Shown piece by piece: positions 9,887-18,716 of a DNA stretch of 64,000 nt (positions are counted from its first letter, which is position 1; every line of letters begins with the position of its first letter). The translations under genes were made by a program, and so were the position numbers. Source of the stretch: Sphingomonas japonica. GTDB lineage: Bacteria; Pseudomonadota; Alphaproteobacteria; Sphingomonadales; Sphingomonadaceae. The notes under the pieces were generated by a model that had not been told where the DNA came from, did not search any database, and saw only the letters and a program-made list of their open reading frames with translations. The stretch covers positions 1-64,000 of the forward strand of contig NZ_VDYR01000001.1 of NCBI RefSeq assembly GCF_006346325.1, in the 5' to 3' direction.

Positions 9887-10953
9887 GCGCTCGAAAAACC
9901 GAACCCCTCGGCGGCAAGGCCGGGGCCGAATGCAAGCGCGACGCCGTTCTCGATGCGCGCGCCGTCGATCAGGTCGGCCAGCACGAACATCAGCGTTGCC
10001 GACGACATATTTCCGAATCGCGCCAACACCGATCGCGATGCCGTCAGCGCCTCGGGACCAAGACGGAGCGCGCGCTCGACGGCATCGAGGATGGACCGGC
10101 CGCCGGCATGGACCGCCCAGGCGCCGACTTCGGCAACGTCGCGCCCGCCGGTCACCGCCGAGGCGATGGCCGGATCCGCAAGCGCGGCGGCGATCCTGCC
10201 CGGCACCTCGCCCGACAGATGCATGCGAAACCCCTGGTCGGTGATCGCCCATTCGATCAGCTCCGCGCTGTCGGGCAGGGTCGTGGCGAAGGGCGCGTCG
10301 AGCCGCAACCCCGCCGGATCGGCCGAAACGAGTGCGGCAGCGGCGCCATCGCCGAACTGCAGCATCGCCAGCATCGGTTCGAGCGCCCGGGTTTCGGTGA
10401 GATGCAGGGTGGACAGCTCGACGCACAGTACCAGCACCCGCGCGTCGGGATCCGAGCGTACGATGTGCCGTGCGCTGCGCAGCGCGGCGACCGCGGCATA
10501 GCAGCCCATGAATCCGACCAGTAGCCGCTCGACGCTCGGCGGCAGGCCGATCGCGCGCGCGATGATCTGGTCGATGCCGGGCGCGACGAAGCCGGTGCAG
10601 CTGGCGACGACGAAATGGGTGATGCCGGACAAATCTTGTTTTGCGCGCAGGGCGTCGATTGCGGCGATACCGAGCCGCGGTGCCGCTTGCGCATAGACCT
10701 CCATGCGCGCCTGCGTCCCGGGAAGCACCGGTTCGGCATAAAATCCGCCGCGGGCAACCGGCGATCCCCCGCTTTGGGTCGGGTCGAGCACCGACCAGCG
10801 ATGTTCGATCCCCGATCGCTCGGCCATGCGCTGGAACAGCTTGGCGTCGCGGACATCGTCGAAACGGCGCAGCGCCCAATCGACAAAGGCGGGATGAATA
10901 TCGTGCCCCGGAACCGCCGTGCCGATCGCATTCACATAGGCATTGGTCGGCAC
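9883..10953 (-). CDS. Type III polyketide synthase (chalcone-synthase family)
   Basis: 356 residues, normal for a bacterial type III PKS. The thiolase-fold triad is visible: Cys about 118 in VVASCTGFVAPG, His about 282 in WAVHAGGRSIL, Asn about 315 in FGNMSSATLMF. GFMGCYAAVAAL and LQFGDGAAA are further family motifs. It would condense malonyl-CoA units onto an acyl starter; bacterial members make alkylresorcinols, alkylpyrones or tetrahydroxynaphthalene, and the sequence alone does not say which. The methyltransferase and FAD gene follow with overlaps, and a PmtA-like methyltransferase precedes it by 52 bases. Confidence 0.92.
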   Translation of the reverse strand: MPTNAYVNAIGTAVPGHDIHPAFVDWALRRFDDVRDAKLFQRMAERSGIEHRWSVLDPTQSGGSPVARGGFYAEPVLPGTQARMEVYAQAAPRLGIAAIDALRAKQDLSGITHFVVASCTGFVAPGIDQIIARAIGLPPSVERLLVGFMGCYAAVAALRSARHIVRSDPDARVLVLCVELSTLHLTETRALEPMLAMLQFGDGAAAALVSADPAGLRLDAPFATTLPDSAELIEWAITDQGFRMHLSGEVPGRIAAALADPAIASAVTGGRDVAEVGAWAVHAGGRSILDAVERALRLGPEALTASRSVLARFGNMSSATLMFVLADLIDGARIENGVALAFGPGLAAEGFGFSSA

Positions 10954-11005
10954 GCGGTTCTCATTTCAATCGGCGGCTACCGCACGGCTGGCGGTCACCC
11001 CGCGA

Positions 11006-11626
11006 TCAACGCTTCCATGCCCAGTAGAGTTGCGCAGGCGGGACGTTCCACCACTCCATAGCGTGGTCGATATCGTCGAAATGCGGCGCAATGAAGTCGC
11101 GGCACTTGGGCGAGAACTGATAGACCAGGAACGCGCCGCCGGGGCGCAGGACGTCGAACGTCGCCTTGCCGATCTGGTCGCCGACGCCCGCAGGCAGCGT
11201 CGAAAAGGGCAGGCCGGACAGAACATAATCCGCCGCCGCATGGCCGTGATCGGCAACGATGGCGCCGACATCGGTGGCCGAGGCATTGATCGCCGAAAAG
11301 CGGGGATCGCGGATGGTGCCGCGCAGATAGGCGACGAATTCGTCATTGGTGTCGATCGCGATCAGCTGGGCATCGGGCGCCATGCGATCGAGGATCGGGC
11401 GGCAGAAGGTCCCGACGCCCGGGCCGTACTCGACGAAAACCTTGGTCTCGGCCCAATCGACGCGCGACAGCATCTTGTCGATCAGCTTGGCCGACGAAGG
11501 CACTACCGATCCGACCATCACCGGATGCCGCACGAACCCACGCAGGAACATGCCCCAGGGCGATGGCGTGCCAGCCGGGCGGCGGACCCGCGTACGCGGG
11601 CGGGCTGTGGTCGATGAACTGTTCAT
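11006..11626 (-). CDS. PmtA-like phospholipid N-methyltransferase family protein
   Basis: 206 residues from MNSSSTTARP. The core resembles PmtA and KsgA-type methyltransferases: FVRHPVMVGSVVPSSAKL, motif I FVEYGPGVGTFCRPIL, and the catalytic-loop-like SGLPFSTLP. PmtA members methylate phosphatidylethanolamine towards phosphatidylcholine, but this group also contains unassigned methyltransferases. It lies upstream of the type III PKS on the same strand with 52 bases between, so it could be co-transcribed or part of the same pathway. The 220 bases upstream to the divergent MFS gene probably hold its promoter. Confidence 0.8.
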   Translation of the reverse strand: MNSSSTTARPRTRVRRPAGTPSPWGMFLRGFVRHPVMVGSVVPSSAKLIDKMLSRVDWAETKVFVEYGPGVGTFCRPILDRMAPDAQLIAIDTNDEFVAYLRGTIRDPRFSAINASATDVGAIVADHGHAAADYVLSGLPFSTLPAGVGDQIGKATFDVLRPGGAFLVYQFSPKCRDFIAPHFDDIDHAMEWWNVPPAQLYWAWKR

Positions 11627-11846
11627 GGAAATCCTGTGCAGACCCGGGAGACGACGCGCCGTCGCCAAATTGAAATGGCTGCGTCGCAAAGTTGCAACGA
11701 ACATGCAAGCAGGCGAGTTGCATCGCGGCGGTCAAACGGGTTGCGCCGTGGCGGCAACCGCCTAATCCGGGCCGCATGACCACGGCCGCCCACGACCGGA
11801 TCGCCGCGATCGTCCGCGCGGCTCGAGGCGCGAGATTGGCAACAAG

Positions 11847-13148
11847 ATGACCAAGATCGACCGCAATTTCGGACTGTTGTTTCTGGTGATGCTGGCGATC
11901 GCGGCGGGCAATACCGCGCTGCAATCGGTGCTGCCCGCGCTTGGCCGCTCGCTCGGCCTGGCCGACAGCGCGGTGGCGGCGGCGTTTTCGGTATCGGCAT
12001 TGCTGTGGGTGATCGCCGCGCCCTATTGGGCCAATCGAGCAGACCGGTTCGGGCGGCGATCGATGGTGGTGCTGGGCATGGCCGGGTTCGTGACGTCGCT
12101 GCTGCTGTGCGGCGCGTTCCTTGCGGCCGGCATCAACGGCTGGGTGTCGCCGGCGGCGGCATTCGTCCTCTTCGTGCTGGCGCGGATGATTTATGGCAGC
12201 CTGGGCGCTGCTGCGCCGCCCGCGGTGCAGGCGATGGTCGCGGGCAGCACGACGCGCGCCGAACGGACCAAGGCGCTGGCGCTGCTCGGCTCCGCCTTCG
12301 GCCTCGGCACGATCCTGGGCCCGGCGGTCGCGCCCTATCTGGTGCTCGGCGGGATCGGGGCGGTCGAGATCGGATTGTCCGGCCCGGCATTCGTGTTCGC
12401 GGGGCTCGGCGCGGTGATCCTGGTCGCGGTGCTGCGCTGGCTGCCCGACGACCGCCAGGTGGAGGGGAGGGGCGCCGCCGCCAGCTATCCGTCGATCGGC
12501 GGGCAGGCATCGGGCGCCAGCGTCACCGCCGCGACCGGCGAGCGCACCGAGCCGATCGGCTATCTCGACCGGCGCATCCGGTTGTGGGTGATCGTCGGGC
12601 TGGTGATGGGGCATGCCCAAGCGATGACCGGCCAGGCGATCGGGTTCCTCGTCATCGACCGGCTCGACCTGGCGCCCGCAGACGCGTTGCAGCCGACCGG
12701 CATCGTGCTGATGATCGGCGCGGGGGCGGCGCTGCTCGTGCAATGGGGATTCATCCCGCTGCTCGACCTCAAGCCGCGGGCGCTGGTGCTGGTCGGCATG
12801 GTGCTTGCCGCGCTGGGATGCGTTGCCACCGGCAGCGCGACGTCGCTCTATGGCATCGCGATGGGATTCGCGCTGGCGTGCCTCGGCTTCGGCTTCGTGC
12901 GCCCAGGCTTCACTGCCGGCGCTTCGCTTGCCGTCGGGCCGCATGCGCAGGGTTCGGTCGCGGGCAAGATCACTTCGGTCAACGGCGCCGCATTCGTGCT
13001 CGGCCCGTCGATCGGTGTCGGGCTGTACGAGGTGTGGCGGCCGCTTCCCTATCTGGTCGCGGCCGCCGCGCTCGCGCTATTGTTCGTGTATGCGCTGATC
13101 AGTCTGAACCTTTCGGACCGCGCCCCTGCACCATCCCCGGAGCGATGA
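11847..13148 (+). CDS. MFS transporter
   Basis: 433 residues with twelve predicted hydrophobic segments in two six-helix halves. The loop 2-3 motif NRADRFGRRSMVVLG is the classic MFS signature. A longer central cytoplasmic loop (about 200-235) joins the halves. The sequence is like drug/metabolite H+ antiporters, but no substrate can be assigned. There is no ribosome site before the ATG; instead a 24-codon frame (11776-11850) ends in an ATGA overlap with it. The 3' end overlaps the convergent AAA ATPase gene by 50 bases. Confidence 0.88.
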   Translation: MTKIDRNFGLLFLVMLAIAAGNTALQSVLPALGRSLGLADSAVAAAFSVSALLWVIAAPYWANRADRFGRRSMVVLGMAGFVTSLLLCGAFLAAGINGWVSPAAAFVLFVLARMIYGSLGAAAPPAVQAMVAGSTTRAERTKALALLGSAFGLGTILGPAVAPYLVLGGIGAVEIGLSGPAFVFAGLGAVILVAVLRWLPDDRQVEGRGAAASYPSIGGQASGASVTAATGERTEPIGYLDRRIRLWVIVGLVMGHAQAMTGQAIGFLVIDRLDLAPADALQPTGIVLMIGAGAALLVQWGFIPLLDLKPRALVLVGMVLAALGCVATGSATSLYGIAMGFALACLGFGFVRPGFTAGASLAVGPHAQGSVAGKITSVNGAAFVLGPSIGVGLYEVWRPLPYLVAAAALALLFVYALISLNLSDRAPAPSPER

Positions 13149-15393
13149 AGCCGATCGGCTGCATCGACATCGCATCCTGCTTGAGCTTGGCGGAGATGGC
13201 ACGATACTCCTCCTCCATCTCCGGCGTCACCGATGCACGCGATTCCTTGAGCGCCGCGGTGAAGTGGGCCATCGTCACGCGGACGTTGTCGCGGCTCTCG
13301 CGCAATGCGGTCAGGCCGGCGCGGCGAACGACGTCCTCCAGATCGGCACCGGTGAAGCGTTCGGTGCGGTCGGCGACGACGCCCAGATCGACATCGTCGG
13401 CCAGTGGCATCTTCCCGGTCTGGATCTTGAGGATGCGGGCGCGCCCTTCCGCGCTCGGAACCCCGACATAGATCAGTTCGTCGAACCGGCCCGGCCGCAT
13501 CAGCGCGGGATCGATAAGGTTAGGGCGATTGGTCGCGCCGATCACCACCACCGACTGTAGCTCCTCCAGCCCGTCCATTTCCGCCAGGATGGTGTTGACG
13601 ACACGCTCGGTGACCTGCGGCTCGCCCATGCCGCCGCCGCGTGCCGGCACCAGCGAATCGAGTTCGTCGATGAACACCACGCACGGCGCGACCTGGCGGG
13701 CGCGCGCAAACAGCCGGGCGATTTGCTGTTCGCTCTCGCCGTACCATTTCGACAATAGGTCGCTCGACTTGGTGGCGATAAAGTTTGCCTGCGCCTCGCG
13801 CGCGACCGCTTTGGCCAGCAGCGTCTTGCCGGTGCCGGGCGGGCCATAGAGCAGGAAGCCCTTGGCAGGGCGGATGCCGAGCCGGCGAAAGGCCAGCGGC
13901 TCCTTCATCGGCAGTTCGACGCCTTCCTTCAACCGCATCTGAGCGTCGTCGAGCCCGCCGATATCCTCCCAGCGAACGGTCGGCGTCTGGACCATGACTT
14001 CGCGCATCGCCGACGGCTGGACGCGCTTGATGGCCTCGACGAAATCGCTGCGCAGCACCGATAGGGTGTCGAGCACCTCGGGTGGGATGGTCTGTTCGGA
14101 CAGGTTCAGCCGCGGCATGATCCGCCGCACCGCCTCGATCGCCGCCTCGCGCGTCAGCGCCGCGAGATCGGCGCCGACAAAGCCATAGGTGGTGCGCGCC
14201 AGTTCGCCCAGGTCGACATCCTCGGCCAGCGGCATGCCGCGGGTGTGGATGCCGAGAATCTCGCGCCGCCCGCGCTCGTCGGGGACACCGACGATGATCT
14301 CGCGGTCGAACCGGCCGGGACGCCTGAGCGCCTCGTCGAGTGCTTCGGGACGGTTGGTCGCCGCGATCACCACCAGATTGGCGCGCGCCTCCAACCCGTC
14401 CATCAGCGTCAGCAGCTGCGCGACGAGACGCTTTTCGGCCTCGCCCTGGACCCGGTCGCGCTTGGGCGCGATCGAGTCGATCTCATCGATGAAGACGATC
14501 GACGGCGCGTTGGCGGACGCTTCCTCGAACACCTCGCGCAGGCGCTTTTCCGACTCGCCATAGGCCGATCCCATGATCTCGGGACCGTTGATCAGGAAGA
14601 ATTCGGCGTCAGATTCGTTGGCGACGGCGCGCGCCAGCCGCGTCTTGCCGGTTCCGGGCGGCCCGTGCAGCAAAACGCCCTTGGGCGGATCGACGCCCAG
14701 CCGCTGGAACAGCTCGGGATAGCGCAGCGGCAATTCGACCATTTCGCGCAACTGGTCGATCGTCGACGCCATCCCGCCGATATCGTCATAGGTGACGTCG
14801 GCGCGGCGCGCTTCCTTGGGCTCCTGATAATCGGCGCGCAGGTCGATCTCGGTCTCGGCATCGATATGGACGATACCTTTCGGCACGGTGGCGATCACCG
14901 CCAACCGGATTTCCTGCAAGGCATAGGCGGGCGCGCGCAGATGCTGCGTGACCATCGGCGGCATGTCGGACACCCGCTGCTGCCCCACCGTCGAAACGGT
15001 ATCGCCCTGGCACAGCGGACGGCCAAGAAAGGTGCGCTTGAGCGCGTTGGCCGATCCCTGAAGGCGCAGGTTCTGCGACGCTGGCGCGAACACGACCCGG
15101 GTGGCGGGCTTTGATTCGACCTTGCGCACCTCGACGAAATCGCCCGATCCGACACCGGCGTTGGCGCGCTGCAATCCGTCGATGCGGATGATCTCGAGCC
15201 CCTCGTCCTCTGCATAGGGAAGCACCGCGCGCGCCGGGGTGGTACGCTTGCCGACGATCTCGACGACGTCCCCCTCGGCCAGCGCCAGGCTCGCCATCCA
15301 CGCCCGCGGCAGATGCGCGATGCCGCGACCGCTGTCCTCCGGCCGCGAATTGGCGACCTGCAGTTTGCGGACCCGGGTGTCGTCGTCGGCCAT
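13099..15393 (-). CDS. CDC48/VCP-like double AAA ATPase
   Basis: 764 residues with a CDC48-type architecture: N-terminal double-psi/beta domain (about 5-190), D1 and D2 AAA modules. Walker A motifs GPPGTGKT are near residues 244 and 519; Walker B are VFIDEIDSIAPKR and VFIDELDSLVPAR; arginine-finger regions include RRPGRFDREI and MRPGRFDEL. Such proteins unfold or segregate protein complexes. AGGAG lies six bases before the second of two tandem ATGs (15396, 15393), favouring 15393. The 3' end overlaps the MFS gene antisense. Bacterial substrates of this family are largely unknown. Confidence 0.92.
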   Translation of the reverse strand: MADDDTRVRKLQVANSRPEDSGRGIAHLPRAWMASLALAEGDVVEIVGKRTTPARAVLPYAEDEGLEIIRIDGLQRANAGVGSGDFVEVRKVESKPATRVVFAPASQNLRLQGSANALKRTFLGRPLCQGDTVSTVGQQRVSDMPPMVTQHLRAPAYALQEIRLAVIATVPKGIVHIDAETEIDLRADYQEPKEARRADVTYDDIGGMASTIDQLREMVELPLRYPELFQRLGVDPPKGVLLHGPPGTGKTRLARAVANESDAEFFLINGPEIMGSAYGESEKRLREVFEEASANAPSIVFIDEIDSIAPKRDRVQGEAEKRLVAQLLTLMDGLEARANLVVIAATNRPEALDEALRRPGRFDREIIVGVPDERGRREILGIHTRGMPLAEDVDLGELARTTYGFVGADLAALTREAAIEAVRRIMPRLNLSEQTIPPEVLDTLSVLRSDFVEAIKRVQPSAMREVMVQTPTVRWEDIGGLDDAQMRLKEGVELPMKEPLAFRRLGIRPAKGFLLYGPPGTGKTLLAKAVAREAQANFIATKSSDLLSKWYGESEQQIARLFARARQVAPCVVFIDELDSLVPARGGGMGEPQVTERVVNTILAEMDGLEELQSVVVIGATNRPNLIDPALMRPGRFDELIYVGVPSAEGRARILKIQTGKMPLADDVDLGVVADRTERFTGADLEDVVRRAGLTALRESRDNVRVTMAHFTAALKESRASVTPEMEEEYRAISAKLKQDAMSMQPIGFIAPGMVQGRGPKGSD

Positions 15394-15497
15394 CATGCGC
15401 TCCTTCGCCGGCGAGTGCCGGCCGGTATTGGAGCGGGTGAGATAGGGCCGAGGTTCCCCGATGACGAGGGGGCGCCCGGGATCGTCGGAGCATGGGC

Positions 15498-15527
15498 AAA
15501 AAAAAGGCCGGTCCCGAAGGACCGACC
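15498..15527 (-). terminator. Rho-independent terminator with UUCG tetraloop
   Basis: On the minus strand a 9-bp stem (one G-U pair) GGTCGGTCC-TTCG-GGACCGGCC at 15527-15506 runs straight into eight T's at 15505-15498. It is the only textbook stem plus long T-run I found in the window. It lies about 100 bases upstream of the AAA ATPase start, so it ends an RNA begun further right, or acts as an attenuator of that gene. Confidence 0.85.
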
Positions 15528-15600
15528 GTGAAAGTTTTAGGAGAGGATGCCTGAAAGGCCCGCTATAAGTGCGGGTGAAGCTGAATTTGTGCAAGTGCGA
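15498..15600 (-). ncRNA. Candidate small RNA with intrinsic terminator
   Basis: Reading the minus strand: a short hairpin (CCCGC-N7-GCGGG, 15559-15575), then about 30 unpaired pyrimidine-rich bases including CCTCTCCT, which could pair with Shine-Dalgarno sequences, then a strong UUCG-loop terminator with eight U's. This hairpin/anti-SD/terminator layout is typical of trans-acting sRNAs. No minus-strand gene precedes the terminator, so it does not simply end an mRNA. The 5' end is a guess and no clear promoter was found. The region has much lower GC than its neighbours. Confidence 0.45.
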
Positions 15601-15717
15601 AATGAACGTTCGCGATTGCAAAAAATGCATGCAGATATCGCTACCAATGGCTGGTCGCGGGCGCATTAACCGGTTTCACGGGTCGACAATCATGACGCAG
15701 TGCAGCATCGTTGGATA

Positions 15718-16608
15718 ATGCGCCGGCTTCCGCCCCTCACTGCGATCGAAGCGTTCGTCCAGGTGGCCAGGCTGGGCTCGGTCAAGGCCGCTGCCGAGGA
15801 TCTCGCTTTGTCGTCCCCCGCGCTCAGCCGCCGTGTCCAGGCGCTCGAACGGTTCATCGGCAAACCGTTGTTCGAGCGTCGCCACCAGGCGATCCTGCTC
15901 AACGCCGATGGCGAGCGGCTGCTGGCGATGATCGCGCCCGCGCTCGACACGCTGTCCGACGCGGTGGAGGCGATGACCAGCGGCGAGGAAGTGCTGCGGC
16001 TGCGGCTGGGCGTGCTGCCGCTGTTCGCGTCGCAGCGGCTGATGCCCCGGCTCGGCGAGCTGAAGCGCCAGCATCCCGAATTGCATCTCGACGTCGATAC
16101 CGCGGCGCATGCGATCACGCGCGTCGGCGACGGGCTCGATGCGGCGATCGTGCTGGCCAGCCATGTCGATGCGGCGCTGTACGCGCGAAGGCTGGATCGC
16201 AACCGGGTCTATGTGATCGGTGCGAGAACGCTGCTCGACGGCGACGACGCCATCGCCGATCCGCGCGATCTGGCGCGCCTGACTGCGCTGGTGCACCGTG
16301 ACATGCCCGAAACCGTCACCGAATGGCAGCGATCGGCGGGGATACCCGAGGTCGAGCCGCTCGCGATCGACCATTTCGATTCGGGCCAGCTGATGCTCGA
16401 GGCGGCGGCGCAGGGGCTGGGCGTGGCGTTCATGCTCGAATCGCATTTCGCCGATGCACACGATCCGCGGCTGGCGCGCATCTTCGATCTCAGCGTGCCG
16501 AGCGATTACAGCTACTGGTTCGTGTGCCGGCCGCGCGCCTTGGCGACGCGGCCGGTAAAGCTGTTCCACGACTGGCTGATCACCGCGCTCGGCGCGCAGG
16601 ACGTCTGA
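15718..16608 (+). CDS. LysR-type transcriptional regulator
   Basis: 296 residues from MRRLPPLTAIEAF. The N-terminal winged helix-turn-helix (about 5-65) has FVQVARLGSVKAAAEDLALSSPALSRRVQALE, typical of the GcvA-like branch. An effector-binding periplasmic-binding-protein-like domain follows (about 90-290). The target and effector are unknown. It is divergent from the AAA ATPase across 324 bases and convergent with the cyclophilin gene. LysR proteins often control the divergent neighbour, so the AAA gene is a candidate target. A GTG at 15700 is a less likely start. Confidence 0.92.
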   Translation: MRRLPPLTAIEAFVQVARLGSVKAAAEDLALSSPALSRRVQALERFIGKPLFERRHQAILLNADGERLLAMIAPALDTLSDAVEAMTSGEEVLRLRLGVLPLFASQRLMPRLGELKRQHPELHLDVDTAAHAITRVGDGLDAAIVLASHVDAALYARRLDRNRVYVIGARTLLDGDDAIADPRDLARLTALVHRDMPETVTEWQRSAGIPEVEPLAIDHFDSGQLMLEAAAQGLGVAFMLESHFADAHDPRLARIFDLSVPSDYSYWFVCRPRALATRPVKLFHDWLITALGAQDV

Positions 16609-16631
16609 CCGCCCGGCGCGCCGACGCAGGG

Positions 16632-17090
16632 TCAGGGCGCGGTGCGCGCCTTGACGATCTTGCCCGGCTCGCGCGGCGGCTCGCCCTTGGGCAGCGCATC
16701 GACGTGCTCCATCCCGTCGGTCACTTCGCCCCATACGGTATATTGCCCGTCGAGGAAGGTCGCATCGTCGAGGCAGATAAAGAACTGGCTGTTGGCGGTG
16801 TTCGGGCTCATCGTCCGGGCCATCGAGCAGACGCCGCGGACGTGGGGCTCGCGGCTGAATTCGGCCTTGAGATCGGGCAGCTTGGACCCGCCGGTGCCTT
16901 TGCCGGAAGGATCGCCGCCCTGCGCCATGAACCCGTCGATCACCCGGTGGAACACCACACCGTCATAGAAACCTTCGTCGGCGAGCGTCGCGATGCGCTC
17001 GACATGGCCGGGGGCAAGATCGCCGCGCAGCTTGATCGTGACGTCGCCGCCATCGAGCGTGAGGATGAGCGTGCTGGGCAATTCTGACAT
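16632..17090 (-). CDS. Cytosolic cyclophilin-type peptidyl-prolyl isomerase
   Basis: 152 residues starting MSELPSTLILTLDGGDVTIKL, with no signal peptide, so PpiB-like and cytosolic. The cyclophilin core is intact: VVFHRVIDGFMAQGGDPSGKGTGG (catalytic Arg, Phe, Gln), MARTMSPNTANSQFFICL and GQYTVWGEVTDGM. It catalyses cis-trans isomerisation of X-Pro bonds. The frame is open upstream, but this start matches the family. It diverges from mgtE over 161 bases, where I see no clear riboswitch or promoter. Confidence 0.95.
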   Translation of the reverse strand: MSELPSTLILTLDGGDVTIKLRGDLAPGHVERIATLADEGFYDGVVFHRVIDGFMAQGGDPSGKGTGGSKLPDLKAEFSREPHVRGVCSMARTMSPNTANSQFFICLDDATFLDGQYTVWGEVTDGMEHVDALPKGEPPREPGKIVKARTAP

Positions 17091-17251
17091 GGATGGGTTC
17101 ACTCCGCGACCTGGGATGGTTGGTTTTCGTTTGCGCGCCGCCCTAGTCCGATGGAAACGCACATGCAACGACATGGATCACAGCTTAGCCCGTTCCGATC
17201 GCGCGACGGCGCGATTGTCGCGGCGATTCGGGCACGCTACAGCGGCGGCAG

Positions 17252-18685
17252 GTGAGCGCGGAAAAGCAGGAGGTCGCCCCCGTGAGCGAGACCGAATTTT
17301 CTGCCGCGCCTCCGCTGCCCGATACCGGGCTGGACGAGGATGATCGGCTCAAGCCCGAATTCGTCCGCGCCGTTCTCGATCTGGTCGAGGCGGGCGACGA
17401 GGCCGGCGCGCGCGAGAAGGTCGAACCGCTCCATCCCGCCGACATCGCCGACCTGATCGAGATCGTCCCCGCCGAGCAGCGCCGTGCGCTCGCCTCCGCC
17501 ATTGCCGAGCTGATCGACGGCGACGTGTTCGCCGAGATGAACGACTGGGTGCGCGACGAGCTGATCGACGCGCTGACCGCCACCCAGGTCGCGGACCTCA
17601 CCGCCGATCTCGACACCGACGATGCGGTCGCGATCATCGAGGACATGGACGAGGACGAGCAGCGCGCCGTGCTGCGCGCGCTCGATCCCGACGACCGTGC
17701 CGCGATCGAGGAGGCGCTGAGCTATCCCGAGGAGTCGGCCGGCCGCCTGATGCAGCGCGAGCTGATCGCGGTGCCCGAGCATTGGAGCGTCGGCGACGTG
17801 CTCGACTATCTGCGCGCCGACGATCAGCTGACCACTGATTTCTGGGAAATCTTCGTCGTCGATCCGGCGCATCATCCGATCGGCACCTGTAACCTCTCGT
17901 GGATACTGCGCACCCCGCGCAGCGTAGCCATCGCCGACGTGATGAAGCGCGAACAGACCCTGATCCCGGTCGACATGGATCAGGAGGAAGTGGCGCTGCG
18001 CTTCCAGAAATACGCGCTGATCTCCGCTGCCGTGATCGACGGCAGCGGGCGGCTGGTGGGGATGATCACCGTCGACGACATCGTCCACATCATCCAGGAA
18101 GAAGCCGGCGAGGATGCGCTGCTGTTGTCGGGTGCAGGCGATGGCGACATCAACGAGCCGGTGCGTGACACCTATTATGCGCGCGTACGCTGGCTGATCG
18201 CCAATCTGTTCACCGCGCTGGTGGCGGCGACGATCATCACCCAGTTCCAGGACACGCTGGCGCAGATGATCGTCCTCGCCGCGCTGATGCCGATCGTGGC
18301 CGGCGTCGGCGGCAATGCCGGGACGCAGACGCTGGCGGTGACGGTGCGCGCGCTGGCCACCAATCAGCTGACGCCCGCCAACACCTTGTGGGCGGTGCGC
18401 CGCGAACTGGCGATCGCGATACTCAACGGGGCTACGGTCGCCATCGTGATCGGAATCGCGGTGGGGCTGTTCTTCGCCAATCCGCTGCTCGGCGTCGTGA
18501 TAGGATCGGCGATGCTCGGCAACATCGTCATCGCCGGGCTGGCGGGCGTGCTGGTGCCGCTCACCCTCGAGCGCTGCAACGCGGATCCGGCGATCTCGTC
18601 CTCGATCTTCGTGACGATGGTCACCGATTCGATGGGGTTCCTGGTCTTTCTGGGACTGGCGACGGTCAGCGGCCTGGTGGGTTGA
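17252..18685 (+). CDS. mgtE: MgtE-type magnesium transporter
   Basis: 477 residues from a GTG. The order is an acidic N-terminal MgtE superhelical domain (about 35-150), two CBS domains (about 155-275; LMQRELIAVPEHWSVGDVL and VMKREQTLIPVD), a plug helix and five transmembrane helices. GVGGNAGTQTLAVTVRAL holds the pore motif and DSMGFLVFLGLA the final conserved aspartate. MgtE is a Mg2+-gated channel in the inner membrane that closes when cytosolic Mg2+ fills the acidic N-domain. A second GTG at 17282 is possible. Confidence 0.94.
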   Translation: MSAEKQEVAPVSETEFSAAPPLPDTGLDEDDRLKPEFVRAVLDLVEAGDEAGAREKVEPLHPADIADLIEIVPAEQRRALASAIAELIDGDVFAEMNDWVRDELIDALTATQVADLTADLDTDDAVAIIEDMDEDEQRAVLRALDPDDRAAIEEALSYPEESAGRLMQRELIAVPEHWSVGDVLDYLRADDQLTTDFWEIFVVDPAHHPIGTCNLSWILRTPRSVAIADVMKREQTLIPVDMDQEEVALRFQKYALISAAVIDGSGRLVGMITVDDIVHIIQEEAGEDALLLSGAGDGDINEPVRDTYYARVRWLIANLFTALVAATIITQFQDTLAQMIVLAALMPIVAGVGGNAGTQTLAVTVRALATNQLTPANTLWAVRRELAIAILNGATVAIVIGIAVGLFFANPLLGVVIGSAMLGNIVIAGLAGVLVPLTLERCNADPAISSSIFVTMVTDSMGFLVFLGLATVSGLVG

Positions 18686-18716
18686 TCGCGAGCCGAGCCG
18701 ACGCCAGATCGGCGCC

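Noticed and set aside
11343..12944. Minus-strand frame of 533 codons opposite the MFS gene
   Set aside because: His/Arg/Gln-rich composition typical of antisense frames; overlaps a recognised transporter.
15547..15669. 40-codon plus-strand frame with AGGAGAGG before its ATG
   Set aside because: Third-position GC is about 38 percent, unlike real genes here, and it overlaps the terminator-bearing sRNA candidate. Kept only as an alternative in the finding.
17091..17251. Mg2+ riboswitch upstream of mgtE
   Set aside because: 161 bases without recognisable M-box or YkoK-like conserved blocks.
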